Counted from the stretch's first letter, positions 11,849 through 24,621 are shown. The stretch is DNA of 60,000 bases from Membranipora membranacea (GCA_914767715.1 OU612070.1:27456025-27516024); one strand, 5' to 3'. Notes: generated from the sequence alone by a model not told the origin. Translations and numbers: made by a program.

Positions 11849-13333
11849 GTGTCTAAAATACAAATAATGGTCACCGGAACATGGGGCTTTACGTTAAACT
11901 TTGATTGTTTTTCTTAGATCAACAAATTGTGTGCATTAGTTTATTTGACATCGTTTCCATCCTGTGAAACAAACAAACAACTCCAACAATTTGATAGCAG
12001 TGACAGGTGACATGACGACATTTATTGAATGGCTCAGGGTGAAAACTTGGCAGTTCCTTCCAGCTCTCTCAATGAAACGTTCTGATCTAGTGTCCCTCCT
12101 AAGTTGGCAGAAGTGACATCTCTAGAGCTACCAAAACATTCGCGATGTTTCCGTGTAAACTTTGAGCTCAAGCTGAGTTGTCAACTCCTTGCTCGCTCCC
12201 AAAATATGCAACCATTCCCATGGAGTGAGCACGAGCTCAAAACTTCAAAAATTTCTGCCGCTACCAGGTTTGAACTTGAGCCTCGCAATCGATAGCCTTT
12301 GATGATAACGGCTCAGCCATGCCAACTTGCACTTTTTGTCTGCAGCACAGCACAAACTGATCCTTCGAGCTCAGTGTGAACCTGGAGGTATTCGCATGGA
12401 TCGAAGAGTTCCGAAAATTGCTGAGGCTGAACCATGGAAATGCAGTGATAATTTCTGTTGATATCAGAGTTTTTGAAACGTTTACTTTTATAAAGATTGT
12501 CCTATATAGCATTTAATAATTGATACGGGTATTGCACACATGAACATTTATATAATACAAATGAATATTTATAGGTTTTTTATTGTACTAAAAGATTCTG
12601 GATCTCCCAATCACAAATGTTACATTTGAGGTTCAAAGCAAAAACCACGTACAACAAGAGGTTATATTCACCCGCATATATGGAAACAGATAAAAATGAT
12701 CAGTCTGGGTGATGAAAACTCCAAAGAAAACTGACCCAATAGAAGCAAGAAGTAAAATTTATTTTGCTGGACACAGTAATTGTGGTATCTCTTCAGCGAG
12801 ACTTGGCATTATGCAAAGACATCAATTTAAAAGTTAAATTATTCGGAGTTGCCCTTTATTGGAGCCACCCTTTGTGCGAGTGAAGCTTGGTTCTTTCACA
12901 TTTTGAATTCAAGGCTTTTGCAAAATCATAATACGGTATCAACGAAATCATAACATTAATGAATAAGGAACCTGGCTGTTCTTTATTCTCTGGGGTGGCA
13001 TGTTGTTTGACAGTGTTTGAACTGATAAGGATTACATTTTTATATTAATTCCATTATGTAAACTAAAACAGACTGTACTATTATCGCTTGCTTTTGTTTA
13101 TAGTTAACAAGGAAGAAACAATCTATTCATGATTGCAAATCACACAATATACTGTGAAATCAATAGAACCTTTAACCTTGAATGCGTTTTTTTATTCTAA
13201 CGCATTAGGGAAACTAATCCAGTTAACGCACGGTCACGCGATCCATGAAACAAAAAGGTTTTTTTATGGATAACTTTTTGCACAGCAATAGCACACAGCA
13301 CCCGATGTCAACTACATAAGGATTTCATACAAC
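11849..13333. other. Intergenic region between receptor and lipase
   Basis: This is the shared upstream region of two divergent genes. TTTTAG lies 5 bases before the receptor start codon (GACAC lies between), so a spliced 5' UTR exon further upstream is possible. A tRNA-like SINE head lies at 12254-12330. No TATA box can be assigned with confidence and no exon was recognised. Confidence 0.4.
12254..12330 (-). mobile_element. Candidate tRNA-derived SINE head
   Basis: On the minus strand the sequence GCATGGCTGAGCCGTTATC resembles a polymerase III A box of Leu/Ser tRNAs. AGTTCAAACCTGG follows about 45 nt later and resembles a B box. The acceptor ends do not pair, so this is not a functional tRNA. 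The SINE body would lie at lower coordinates, but its end cannot be placed. Confidence 0.4.
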
Positions 13334-14686
13334 ATGGAGAAAACATCGCAACTATCTACATACACTTACATCATCTGTGCATTCGTCTTGCTGGGAGTGA
13401 ATGGTACTTGTGATTATTCTACCTGTGGGCTATGTACTGAGGCTAGTGTGGACTCGCAATCAGATACCTGCAGATGGTGCCCTCTCAGCAGAGAATGCCA
13501 TGCTGCAGCAGACTCAAACAACCCATGTGCTGGTTCTGTAAAATTAGACATTTCTGAGACCGATCAATGCCCTGAAGACTTAGGGCTGACATATAACAGC
13601 ACAGCAGCGTATCATCATGTTTTATTATCGGCAGCGACCTATTCTGAAGTACCTGATCAATGTCTCGCCAAGATACAAGTGAAAAACCCGTTATTTGACT
13701 ATCAAGTATTTGATGACAACTTCATAGCTCGACGCTGTGACAACTTCTACTTTGACTATAAGATGTGCGTAGCAATAGTTGCGATCTCACATATAAATCA
13801 GGAAATTGTCATCTCCTATCGAGGAACTGCTGAGAACTTGCAACTCTTGGATGAAGGTCTTGTTGCTCTCCTATACGAAAAGAAGAAATTGGGCGAGGGT
13901 TCCGTTCAAACTTATTTTCTCAACGCGTTCGAGAAACTACAGCCTTGTACCAAACAGCGACTTCTGGCCATGATAGACATGTTCCCCACTTATACTATTA
14001 CAATCAGTGGCCATTCTCTAGGAGGAGCCATGGCTTCCATCTCGGCATTCAATATAATGAGAGAAAATATTGGCTCTCCTGCAGGGATAACACTTTTCAC
14101 TTATGGGCATCCAAGAGTAGGGGACAAGCTGTTCTCTATAGAGCACGATAGAGTGGTACCAAATAGCTGGAGAATTGTTCACCGCAAAGACATAGTTCCC
14201 CATATTCCGCATTGTTCTCCAAGCTGTGACTCCGGTGGAAGTTCCACTAATTACCATCATGGCACTGAGGTGTTCTACGATGTAGAGAATATGACTGATC
14301 CGTCATCAGACTACAAACTTTGCCGTGCTAACCATGATATCACTTGCAGTCGCAAGTACACACAATTTTTCTCTTGGAACTCTCCAATTTTGGATCCCGC
14401 CGCCAGATACCATGATCATCTGAGATATTTTGGCATTCCTGTGGGTAGCTACTGCAATAATCTGCTCGGAATCGGGTCCAGAAAGAAACGGGATGTCAGC
14501 AAAAGTCTCTACAACATGCTCAGGAGTGATAAGTGCATGGCTCTGATCAATATGAATGGAACGTGGGTTCCTAAAAGCAGTAGCTCTCCTCAAAACTCAC
14601 CTGAAATCAACCATGCAACTCCTCTGGTTACTTCATCGTTCCTCATTGTACTTATCTCCCAAATTGTTGGGTGGTTTTCACAGTAG
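13334..14686 (+). CDS. Secreted or GPI-anchored class 3 lipase
   Basis: An intronless 450-residue ORF. A signal peptide covers residues 1-24. Residues 26-65 form a Cys-rich PSI-like module (CGLCTEASVD, CRWCP, CHAAAD). The alpha/beta-hydrolase domain of the Lipase_3 family follows: SYRGT (161-165, oxyanion region), GHSLGG with nucleophile Ser228, HRKDIVP with probable acid Asp286, and DHLRYF with probable His362. It should hydrolyse ester bonds of acylglycerols or phospholipids outside the cell. A basic RKKR at 383-386 could be a furin site. A Ser-rich spacer and a hydrophobic C-terminus with no following basic residues (about 430-450) fit a GPI-attachment signal. The start is the first ATG of the frame and gives the signal peptide. 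The lack of introns contrasts with the neighbours and may mark a retrogene or an ancestrally intronless gene. Confidence 0.92.
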   Translation: MEKTSQLSTYTYIICAFVLLGVNGTCDYSTCGLCTEASVDSQSDTCRWCPLSRECHAAADSNNPCAGSVKLDISETDQCPEDLGLTYNSTAAYHHVLLSAATYSEVPDQCLAKIQVKNPLFDYQVFDDNFIARRCDNFYFDYKMCVAIVAISHINQEIVISYRGTAENLQLLDEGLVALLYEKKKLGEGSVQTYFLNAFEKLQPCTKQRLLAMIDMFPTYTITISGHSLGGAMASISAFNIMRENIGSPAGITLFTYGHPRVGDKLFSIEHDRVVPNSWRIVHRKDIVPHIPHCSPSCDSGGSSTNYHHGTEVFYDVENMTDPSSDYKLCRANHDITCSRKYTQFFSWNSPILDPAARYHDHLRYFGIPVGSYCNNLLGIGSRKKRDVSKSLYNMLRSDKCMALINMNGTWVPKSSSSPQNSPEINHATPLVTSSFLIVLISQIVGWFSQ

Positions 14687-16262
14687 ATACAATACATCAA
14701 GGACTCCATCTGGTTTTAATGGAATAATCACTTTGATCATTGATCATGATTTATATTTATTTATTTATAGAGGTTTTCTTAGGAGATTTACTCAATGATT
14801 TAGAAAATTCAGATATTTAACGATTACATCTTATTTCTGGCTTACCTTCACCATTATTATATCTATATATTGCCGAACAAATACCTTTGTCATTGTATAT
14901 GAATTTTATTCTATAACTCAAATAGTGGACCAAATTTGTTTTGAGATGTATGTTCTCAGCTCATATTTCTACACTTATCGTGTACATGTGACCAAAATCA
15001 GAATACCTACTGTACCCAAAACATAAACACGAGATTGGCTGCATACCATCACAGTGGATACTTATATATATATAAATATAATATATTCATTGATGTAAAA
15101 AATAGTTCTATACAAAATTGAAAATGTCCACTCTATCTGATACCTGCTTGAACGTCAAAGCTGTGTGAAATGATTTTTGACTCTCTGCTGAGAAATTTTC
15201 CTTATTAATAGTAAGCTTATTGGTGCATCAAGAATATACAGTGTATAAAGTGCCATGTTAATGAGTTCGGTCCATCAAACAGGGAGATTGCCCAAAACTC
15301 CCTGATTTACTGGTTTCAAAATTTTTGCAGTTATTTGGGATTGTCTGTCTAATGTTGAAAGAGACACAACTCCCAACCCGCTCAAGTAATTATCACTGTG
15401 GCAGCAGGGAGTTTGGGATACAGGTTCCGAACTCCCTGGTGGCAGCAGGTCATCATGAAAACTAACCATGTCCTCAAGATCTAGTGTGACAACGTTACTA
15501 GACCTAATGATACTGAGCCACAATATTTGAGAATTCATCTCTTGATCATAATATTTTTAATCCTTGACAAAGCTTGTTCTATTTGTCAAGACCGGCTAAG
15601 TTAAAACAAATTTGGTCGCCTCCGTGAATGCAGAGGAATACTAAAAAATATGCGTATTAAGACGGGTGTCCCACGACTTACCAACTATCTGGTTCAAGGA
15701 GTGTCGAAAACAAACACTACAGGCATTAAGACAAACTGACATTATCTTGAAATTTTCAATGCTTTATTGACATGATAAGATTACGGATGGTTAAGACTAA
15801 TAATACAACACAAACACAGTTAACACACAAGAAAAATTTATCAGTATCCGTTTTAACATTTTTGCTGCATTGGAACATCCGTCGCAACTATGTTATTGAT
15901 ACAATAATGATACTTTGGGAGCTGCTTAACATCAATTACAGAAAATATTTTTTCGCACAAATTTAGCGCCAGAAATCCTGAACTTTGCATAACGCTGGTC
16001 TTTACCAGGCGGAGTAACCATAGGGCCGTGGACCATATTATAGTTCTGAGGACTTACGCCACTTAACGGCTATGCAACCAGGCGTTCTGGTTGTTTTTGG
16101 AAAGTATAATGTCACGCACAAAAATCAGAAATATGAGAGAACAAAAATGTCAGCATGGATATAGGAATTATTTTCCTAATGCTTTGGATAAACAAGTAAA
16201 GTAAGCTAGGAGCAGTAGAGGATCAGAGTTATAAGCAGATGATGTTGATGGTAATTCGAAGG
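14687..16262. other. Convergent intergenic stretch, lipase to eIF5
   Basis: This holds the 3' UTRs of the lipase (+) and eIF5 (-). AATAAA on the minus strand at 15763-15768 is the likely eIF5 poly(A) signal, giving a 3' UTR of about 490 bp. A short (TA)-rich tract lies near 15065-15085. No further gene is seen. Confidence 0.5.
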
Positions 16263-19200
16263 TTAGATATCATCGAGATCTATTTCATCATCATCATCGA
16301 CATCATTAGCAGCAGCAGCTGTAGTGGCAGATGTACCATTAGTTGTGGGCTTCTCCTGTAAGCCGACCTTCTCAGAGTGAGTGAAGGCAACCTACAATCA
16401 TACACAGAGCAGGTAATAACTAACCGACATAGTCACAGAGCAGGTAATAACTCACAGAGCAGGTAATAACTAACCGACATAGTCACAGAGCAGGTAATAA
16501 CTAACCCACATAGTCACAGAGCAGGTAATAACTCACAGAGCAGGTAATAACTAACCTACAATCATACACAGAGCATGTAATAACTAACCCACATATTTAC
16601 AGAGCAGGTAATAACTAACCCACATATTTACAGAGCAGGTATGTGTACAACAAGGTTCTGGCCTCTTCCATCAGTTTATTAATGACCTGAACAAATTTTA
16701 ACGCACTCCATTTCATCATATAACAGACATCAATGTTACCAAACTTTCAATAAAGATATTAATTGGGTCTATTTTTTGGCATATTCAATGATTTTAAAAT
16801 GAGCAGTTCGCTCTAGTAGTATCACGGAGATGATTGCTTACACTACTCATCACACTGATAGCATAATGTAATTGGATACACTCGGACCGGTCCCATCCTA
16901 AGGTACATGGTTAGAGCTACAAGAGGCCAGTTTATGTTATGTTACTAGTTTGACGAGGTAAACTGTAGTTTCTTTTTGGCTTTTTTTCCCGGTTTCTGCT
17001 TTATTTTGTTAATAATAAGATATATGCATTATATATAGAACATGCAGCGATGCAGTCAAGTAGTCTGTGACCAAGCAGCTAGAGAGGTGACTGCCCAATT
17101 GGAAGGAACCTTAGCTACCCCACCCACCCACTGAAGCCCAGCAAGGCTCCCTCATACCCCCAACCCATCATACGCACGCCACAGTTGTACTAACTTACCT
17201 CTACTTCCTCCTCTCCCTCCTCCTCATCATCACTATCCTCTTCTTCCGTCTCCTCCTCGGCCTCCTTGAGCCACTTAAGGAAAGGTTCTGCTTTACTGTG
17301 GATCTCCTGTCCTATCTCCTTACTTACATGCTTCCTACTTACCTACACATTACAAACATCACACCTTATAGACCTTATATACAAGGTTATGTAAAAAGTC
17401 TCCAATATTTTTTCCATATGTGTAAATCACAAAGTGGGAATCACTTCCGAACAAAATCACGCCGTTTGTTTATCATAGAGTAAAGTATTCGCAGGAGGAG
17501 AATTTGGTTTTACGCACATGTCCGAAATAGCTTTTTTTACTGCTAGCTTACATTTACCACCCTTTTTAAATAGAATTCAGCCTCAGCTAAGCATTAGTCA
17601 CACCCTAACTAGCTTAACTTAATCCTAGCTAAGATTTAATCCTCTAGGGTACTGTTAACCGATATAACCGATATATTCTGATTCCCGCTTATGTGAAATC
17701 AGACTGCTAAAACCTTGAAGACTACGGGAAACTTCACCATATAACAAGGTCACAGCTGTATAACTTGGCACTGCAATGTAATGAGATCAATATTCGTTAT
17801 AAATACCTTTTTGCCCCACTCAAGGAATGTCTCTTCATCGACTAGGTCCAGATCATACAATGCTTTGAGAATCTTGGCAGTCTTAGCAATGAGCTGGTCG
17901 TGATACTCGACTCCTACCAGCTTCTCAAACGCCCCCATCAGATACTTCTGTGCCTTCTCATTCTCATAAGTGAACTGTAAAATCAAAAATACTTACTTTT
18001 TGATGTTTTCAACACGCCAAGTGTCAAACATTGGAAATAAATACCATACTTTTATATTCTCAGGGGATAGTCCAAAGAGACTCATGTCCTACATTGAGAC
18101 ACTACTATTACTACTCACGGAAAGAAAGAGGTTTCTGTGCTCGTTGAGATCTCTGACTATATCAGCAGTGAGAAGTACTTCGGCTAGTATAAGTACAGCC
18201 TTATCCTTCATCTCTAGCCTCTCAGCCTCAGATAATATAGCTCTGTATGAGGGGGCGAGCTTACTGTCCCCGCTCTCAGCCTTTTTAGTCTAACAAAATA
18301 TAAAGTAATGGGGGTGAAGTACTACGAGACAGATAAAGTTCAGAGAACCTATAATCTCAGTACAAAGAACTCTTAGCACAGAGATGCTCAAAATAACATT
18401 ATTTTGCCATTGTACAACTAGATGCCACATATAGCAGTAAATCTGATATACTAGACTTACCTTTACAAACTTGAAGAATAGATCGGCTCTCTCTTGTGGA
18501 GTTTTCTCGAGATCGACGGTGAGAGCGAGATCGGCAGCGGCAGCAGATAACTCTAACATTCTCTTCTGCTGAGCCTCCTCGCTGGTATCCTCTCCCCACT
18601 CAACCTCATCATCATTGTAAGCTTTTATCTCCTCGGCTACCTCCACTGGGTCATCAGTCTATAACACACAGAGATAGTGGGAATCAAATATGGGCCAGCT
18701 GGACTGTAGAGTATCAACATTCTCCGAATGGGTCAACGATAAACAATATCGGTCCTTAGTGTCAGTGAGAGAATGACTGTCCAAATAATGAGGACGCTAT
18801 AATTGTTGACACTGCAATATCATGAAAAGCTAGAAAATGATTAAAAAAGATCTTTTTTTCTAAAAGTGGCAAAATTAATGATGGTGATAAAAAGTCATGC
18901 CATAAAACTCTTAAAAAACCTCCCTCTTGGTGTGACGTTAATGTAAGAAGAATTTTTATGGTTTGATGGTTGGTTTTAGTGTATAAATCAAATTTCCGCC
19001 TATGTAAGCCTTGGAGCAAATGCTGTAATAAATCATTTATGTTTCACCACAACTAATGCTTTCCCGTTTCAGTTATAAGTAAGGAAATAAAGGTACTGTT
19101 ACATCAAGGCAATGGCCAGCGGCAAAGAATCAACACAGGACAGATTTATACTTCAATATCTAATCAATACGGTGACATTATTAGAATTATTGATCACATA

Positions 19201-22200
19201 AATAATCCCTTAGTCTCGATCTCTAGTGCCTAATGTCACTCTGAGGCTGCCTGCTTGGCAAGCAATTCTTGTGTACAGAGAAATGAATCAAAGATTGGCA
19301 GGTTTGGCTGTAATTTTGTTGTACCTACATAAATGAGTTAAGCTAGAAATAGGTCAGATGAAATGGCTCAAAAACAGGCATGGATATGTTATGATGGAAG
19401 AGGTCATATTAATGTATGACACTTCCTTCAAGCCTATTTCTGTTTCTGTGGAAATGAGGGCATGTTTGGGTGTAAGTCTCATAGTGTTGGCAGTCAATTT
19501 TGAGAAATATAATCGATTTACATTTAAACCAGCTCCAGTAGGAATTAGTCTTATTCTTATACCTGTCCAAGCAAGCTTACTGATGACTGCAGCCAAACAC
19601 AACAGGAAATAGCTTCTTATCATATCAAACAGGTTTGGGTCTCTTACTTCATTTTGGTTAACTCTAAAGAATAAGGATATATCCTTATTTCAGTGATGAT
19701 ATATCCTTATTCCATTGAGGATATACCCTTGCCTTGGTTCCTTGGTACTAACGCTAAGTTAACACAACTGCTTTGGGACTACAGCTGGTTTGATTTTATC
19801 ATAACTCAATGATAGATGGGCCAACGATGGCCATTACCAATCCTCAAACATGACACATACCTAACTTGTGTGTTCACTTGTCTGAAATGATAAGCTGCAA
19901 GTGCCCCTCCCCCCCCCCCCTCTAGTTAACTAATGTGACTGAATTGAGTCGCCTACAATTGGTGAGAGATGGCCCTGCCACAGCTCAATCATATTGCTAT
20001 TTCATCAAAATAGATATAAAATCCATATTTCCTGTGATCCACTATGCAATCTGACCAGACCATAAAAGAATTTGGATCCGTGTCATGAGGACTATGCCAG
20101 TTTTATATAATCAGATATCACAGACAGGTGTATAATACATACCGTGGTGCCGTTCTCCTCGGAGCCCTCCTCTCCATCGTCCTTCTTCTCAACGCTTTTC
20201 TTCTTACTAGCAGCGCCCTCTTGTGGCGAGGCAGGTGGGTTACGGAGCATAAACGTCGTCACCTTATGTGTCATGTCCAGTTTACCTACAAAACAACAAA
20301 TTCTCTATCAGTGCAGGCAAAAAATAGCTGTGTCACAGCTGGCTGCTTGATGACCTTGACTATAAGTTTCTACTATCACCCGTGTGAGATCGTTAGTGTG
20401 AGATCGGTCTATTGAGGCTTGATAATGACCGGATAAAAGAATTTGATGGCCTTATTTTACATCAGTTTTAGTGGCTGGCAATAAAACCAAATAGATAGTC
20501 TGACCTCATACCAAGGAGAACTGATACAATATATGTACATGGTGTATATACGTTGGATAAAGTGTGGGTTATTGACAGCTTGTTGTGGTATCTTCAATGG
20601 GTAAGCACAGCTGACATTAAACACATAAATTAGCAGTTTCATTACAAGCACTGACATAGCCACCAATGTTTACTAGTTAGTGTGTATGGGTGCAATCCAA
20701 CACAAACGCCACATGAATATCAAATCATTACTGTGTGGCCGGCACGGGTTGCTACCACCATGTATTAGAAAATACCATTGTCATATCTAGTGAAATTCTG
20801 TACCGCCCTGAACAGTGAACACCACAATTTCATACTTAAAATCCTTGTGTTTATGCCACGTTTCAGCTTCTCATCATTAGAATATAGATGATAAGGAGTT
20901 GCTACCATCATGTTTTTGTGCAAGAGCCATCATATTGGGTTCTGTGAAACTACTCTCTGCGCTGTGACAAATACACCCCAAAATTCCAAATTTGCCATAA
21001 TTAATCATTATTGAATACATGATTTTCTGTTCCCAGCATATTTCATATTTCTCACCTGCATAGCCACAAGCCTGACATGAGTTGTAGATGATACCACTCT
21101 TTGCGTGCACAGAGTACACAGTCTCCGGGTTCTCGCACTCAGGACACAATACAAACTTCCTGATGAATCCATCAAGTAGCTCCTGAAGTTTCTCAGAGTT
21201 GTGAGAGCCATTGACAATGTATCTATCATGCTTGATGTCAAACTGCGTCTGGGCACCCAACTCACAACCAAAGTATTTGGTTGGGTCTGCAAAGAAAAAA
21301 CACAACACCACTATTTATTTATTATTTATAGCCTTGAATTTGTTCAGACATGCAATGCCAATATTCTCACCATCCTTTTTTTTTATACAGGATGTAAACC
21401 ATATTGTAGAAACCATAAAAAACACTATTATGTGCTTCCAAGTCCTGTTTGTTCCATCAAAGTGTAGGACTTGCCTTTCGTGTGCCAATAATAGACTACC
21501 AAGGTCCCTACTGAGCCTAATTATTATTCTCTTCATATCAATAATCCATGTCCTGTGTCATACTCGCAAAAATTTAGATATCTTACACTAAATCCAATCA
21601 CAGATCAGATTGTAACAGGGAGTGCCTCAGGGACCAGTGTGGGCTGAGTGATGGTTGTGAGTGATGGTGTAGAGATATAACAGCCTTATCATTATAACTT
21701 ACAAGTAGCAGGTCTGTAAAGAGCTTTGGCTACATCAATCATGTTGACAATGACAGTCTTAATTCCATTTCCTTTCCCTTCAACCTGTAATCAGAGTGAG
21801 ATACACATCAGTGACAGTGACTAGCTGAGCCTGAGCTAAAAACTGTGAGACGAGAGACCAGTCAGTGCTAAGTATGTTTGGCCCAGTGATTCGCAGCGAC
21901 AGAATTGATAGGTTCATTTATCATAAATGCCTTGAAATACATATAAACTAGGCTCATAGCCAATTAAATTAAAAAAATTCCTAGGTCAGCCAAGATTTCT
22001 CGGTATCAACACAAAACAGCTATCCTAAAGCAATAAACACAGTGTCACATGTTGTAAAAAGCAAACCAATAGTGTTATATATGCAGTCGAGGTCTAACAT
22101 CTCAAAGATACATTGATGGGATCATCTTCCAGTCAAGACCAGTCTTCACTGGTTTAAAACTCACTACTAGTATGCGTCACAAAATAGTTTTCATACTGTG

Positions 22201-22456
22201 TGACAGTAGAAAACATAACCTTAAAAATAGTTCTGGGTTGCAAACTTTGTGAGGAGAATCCCTGGTTCCTAGTGTATATCGAGTCTATGAGAATAACACG
22301 CTGAAGATCTCCACACAGAGTTTGCAACGAAGAAACATTTTACTCGCACAATGTTATTCTGAAAATGAGATAACCTACCTTGGCTAAGAGCTTCGGCATC
22401 TTGTATCTATAGAAGACATCTGGGTTGCTACGATTGACATTGACGAGACCGGCCAT
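16263..22456 (-). CDS. EIF5: Eukaryotic translation initiation factor 5
   Basis: Nine coding exons, in transcript order: 22379-22456, 21703-21784, 21056-21286, 20143-20285, 18461-18658, 18119-18289, 17807-17974, 17199-17342, 16263-16391. They sum to 1344 nt (447 residues; human eIF5 has 431). The N-terminal GAP domain holds [20 protein letters not shown]; Arg17 aligns with the arginine finger that stimulates GTP hydrolysis by eIF2 in the 48S complex. A Cys4 zinc ribbon follows ([16 protein letters not shown]). A Lys/Glu-rich linker leads to the HEAT-like W2 domain, which binds eIF2-beta and eIF3 through acidic/aromatic boxes near the end ([14 protein letters not shown]), then an acidic tail ending DLDDI. 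The start ATG has a strong context (AAG-ATG-G). The 5' leader is unusual; see the overlapping upstream ORF. Confidence 0.97.
16392..16640. repeat. Minisatellite abutting the last eIF5 acceptor
   Basis: About nine copies of a unit built on CACAGAGCAGGTAATAACT with variable spacers. It starts one base from the first base of eIF5 exon 9. Read on the minus strand, TATGATTGTAG, the acceptor itself, recurs inside the array near 16554-16564. Confidence 0.8.
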
Positions 22457-24621
22457 CTTGTCCCAGGTTTATGACGCTGTTTTAATGACAACAGCCTATT
22501 TTGTTCTATACTAGGAGCTGTTTTCAACTGAGCCCGGAATCTTGACGGTTTAGTGGAAACTGGTAAATTCATATAAAAGGCTGAAGTTGTCAACCTCCGC
22601 TCTTTCAAGGCCAAATCACTAATGGTGTGGCGCAAGTCTGAAAAAAAAGAAGAGTTAGAAAGTAAAATATTCTTCTAACCATATTCTTTTGCATTCCATA
22701 TTTCACAAGAAAAAGTCATGACATGTTTCCAAACTTAATCCAACTGCATACTGTCATGTAATCGTATGGTGCTAGTACTACACTTCAAGATATCAGATAA
22801 CAAGTCTGGTTAAGTATTGTCAATCTATTGAGGTTTAAACATAAGATAAAAGACTACTTACTTTTGCGACGATGGAAAATCATACAAACGCTGTCAACTG
22901 TATTCGTCAATGGAAAAGACTGGAGCTCCTAATGTCTCCTATGCCTAGCTGTGTAGTGAATAAATCGGTATGCTGCCCTAGAATAAAAAAAATCTAACTG
23001 AGCTGTTTGTTGATCAGCTCACAAAATAACTGCCTGCAGTTTTTGTGTCCGACTTGAAGTATCCCTTAACTATCATCACATAGCACCTTTCCCAACAATG
23101 GTTGGAAAAAGTACATGACAGCACAGAATTTACAATTTACGAGTATATTAAATGTTAATCATGTTTTTGTCATGTAGGCCTATGTTTTTGTCATAGCCAG
23201 TTATAATTTTGTAAAGTTATCATAATTAAAATAAATTACACACACAAACTGACGGCAAGTCAGGTTCCAATTTTAATACCAACACAGATAAGTCTCAGGA
23301 CCAACACATCTCTACAAATTTCTCTTGATGAGCAGACAACCGCATTACTTGGCCAAACATAACAGGTTACATGAGCGGGTTTTGAGAAAAGAGAGGGTGT
23401 ACCTAATCTTATCTCACAAGCCCATTTTTGTTTAGGGTCTTTTAAATAAGGCTAGGTGTTCCCAAGCAAGCAGCGGTTTCATTTGTGCACCGTATAGGCC
23501 TATCGTTGTTTCCTGTTCAGGTATTAAAAGACCCTGCTTCCCAGCACAAACTCCGGTCTGCCAATGGTGGTGAAGTAAGTGGTTGGTTTTCAGTCTCTGT
23601 GTAGTTATTATTTAAGCCATCTTACTTTTTTTTTCTCACTGCGCATTGCAACATAAAAATAAAGGGGTCCTATCGCTCAGTAATGTGACGCCCTCGATTC
23701 ATTTCTGCATTTCCCGTCTTCAAATCAAGTTGGTATACGTTGATTTGGAGATAGGAGATAATATTAAATATAGAAAGAAATGAAACTGACAATGATGATA
23801 ATTATTCCTGTACTACTACTACTTTAATTCTAATAATGATAAATTGACAACAATTTTAAAACACTACCAATACCCATCCCATCCCTTGCCAAGACAGAGT
23901 TGGCAAACTAACTATCTATTATAAAACTAGACTCGTAGCTTAGTAGTTACTAGCGACTCAAGTCATCATTGATTGTTAATGCTGACCCAGACTCACTCAC
24001 TCAGAGTCAGTCAGTCAGTCACTCACTCACTGGACTGGTTTACCAGTCCAATCCACTTCCAGTCAGAATAAGTCCAATTCATTTAAACATCAGTGGCAAG
24101 TCCAACAGTTACAACACTGAATCCTTGTGGTTGTAACCTCTCTTCTTTGTTGAATGAGTATTCATTACAATAGATTAAATAGGGAGGAAGGAGGAGGAGT
24201 CCGAGAGGTATACACCCGAGGGTGCTTACCTCTCCTCCTCCTTCCTTACTCCCTATTTAATCTATTGTAATGAATACTCAACACTCAACACTGAATCCTT
24301 GTGGTTGTAACCTCTCTTCTTTGTTGAATGAGTATTCATTACAATAGATTAAATAAATTATAATAAATGTTTGTTATTTATTTATTATTAATGAATTGAA
24401 GGATTAATAAAAAATGTAAGATACTTTCAAGTCTAGTCTAGGACATACATTACTGACAGGAATTAGGGGAAACTATGGTTCTGTTATCTTCAAATTTAAA
24501 TGAGTGACCCAATCAGATAAACAAAATATGACATTGTCTGTGTGAGGGAGAGAGCTAAAAAAACAGAACACTCACCTTGTGACAACTTGTTTGGAAACGA
24601 GCATCTGTGGCGTAATGACAT
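22384..24621 (-). CDS. Upstream ORF overlapping the eIF5 start, with alternative first exons
   Basis: The exon holding the eIF5 ATG extends upstream to an acceptor at 22637 (TTTTTTTCAG). In a frame other than eIF5 it is open from there to a TAG at 22384-22386, just inside the eIF5 exon 1 donor. Two upstream segments could splice in. One is 24576-24621 (ATG, 46 nt, donor GTGAGTG). The other is 22862-22883 (ATG, 22 nt, donor GTAAGTAG). Both end in phase 1 and so join the same frame. The products would be about 99 and 91 residues, basic and Ser/Leu-rich near the N-terminus, unlike any family I know. The last 73 nt overlap eIF5 coding sequence. Translation of this ORF would carry ribosomes past the eIF5 start. 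It could instead be an untranslated leader, or the 24.6-kb exon could lie outside the transcript. Confidence 0.5.
22884..24575. other. eIF5 leader intron or upstream region
   Basis: No coding exon is recognised. If the 24576-24621 exon is used, this is intron. It contains short CTCA/GTCA runs near 23990-24030 and the foldback at 24112-24355. Confidence 0.4.
24112..24355. repeat. Direct-repeat plus foldback cluster
   Basis: A 70-bp segment beginning CAACACTGAATCCTTGTGG occurs twice in direct orientation (24112-24181 and 24286-24355). Between the copies, 24156-24199 pairs with 24233-24280 as an inverted repeat (TGAGTATTCATTACAATAGA against its complement) around a short loop. The second direct copy can compete for the same pairing arm. 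Confidence 0.8.

Noticed and set aside
12104-12512. Two short ORFs between receptor and lipase
   Set aside because: They overlap the SINE-like sequence and show no coding signals.
16392-16640. CRISPR-like array of repeats and spacers
   Set aside because: The spacers are themselves repeats, it sits in an intron of a eukaryotic gene, and no cas genes are present.
19354-19623. ORFs of 84-89 codons open on both strands
   Set aside because: No splice sites or domain; inside an eIF5 intron; length is within chance for this composition.
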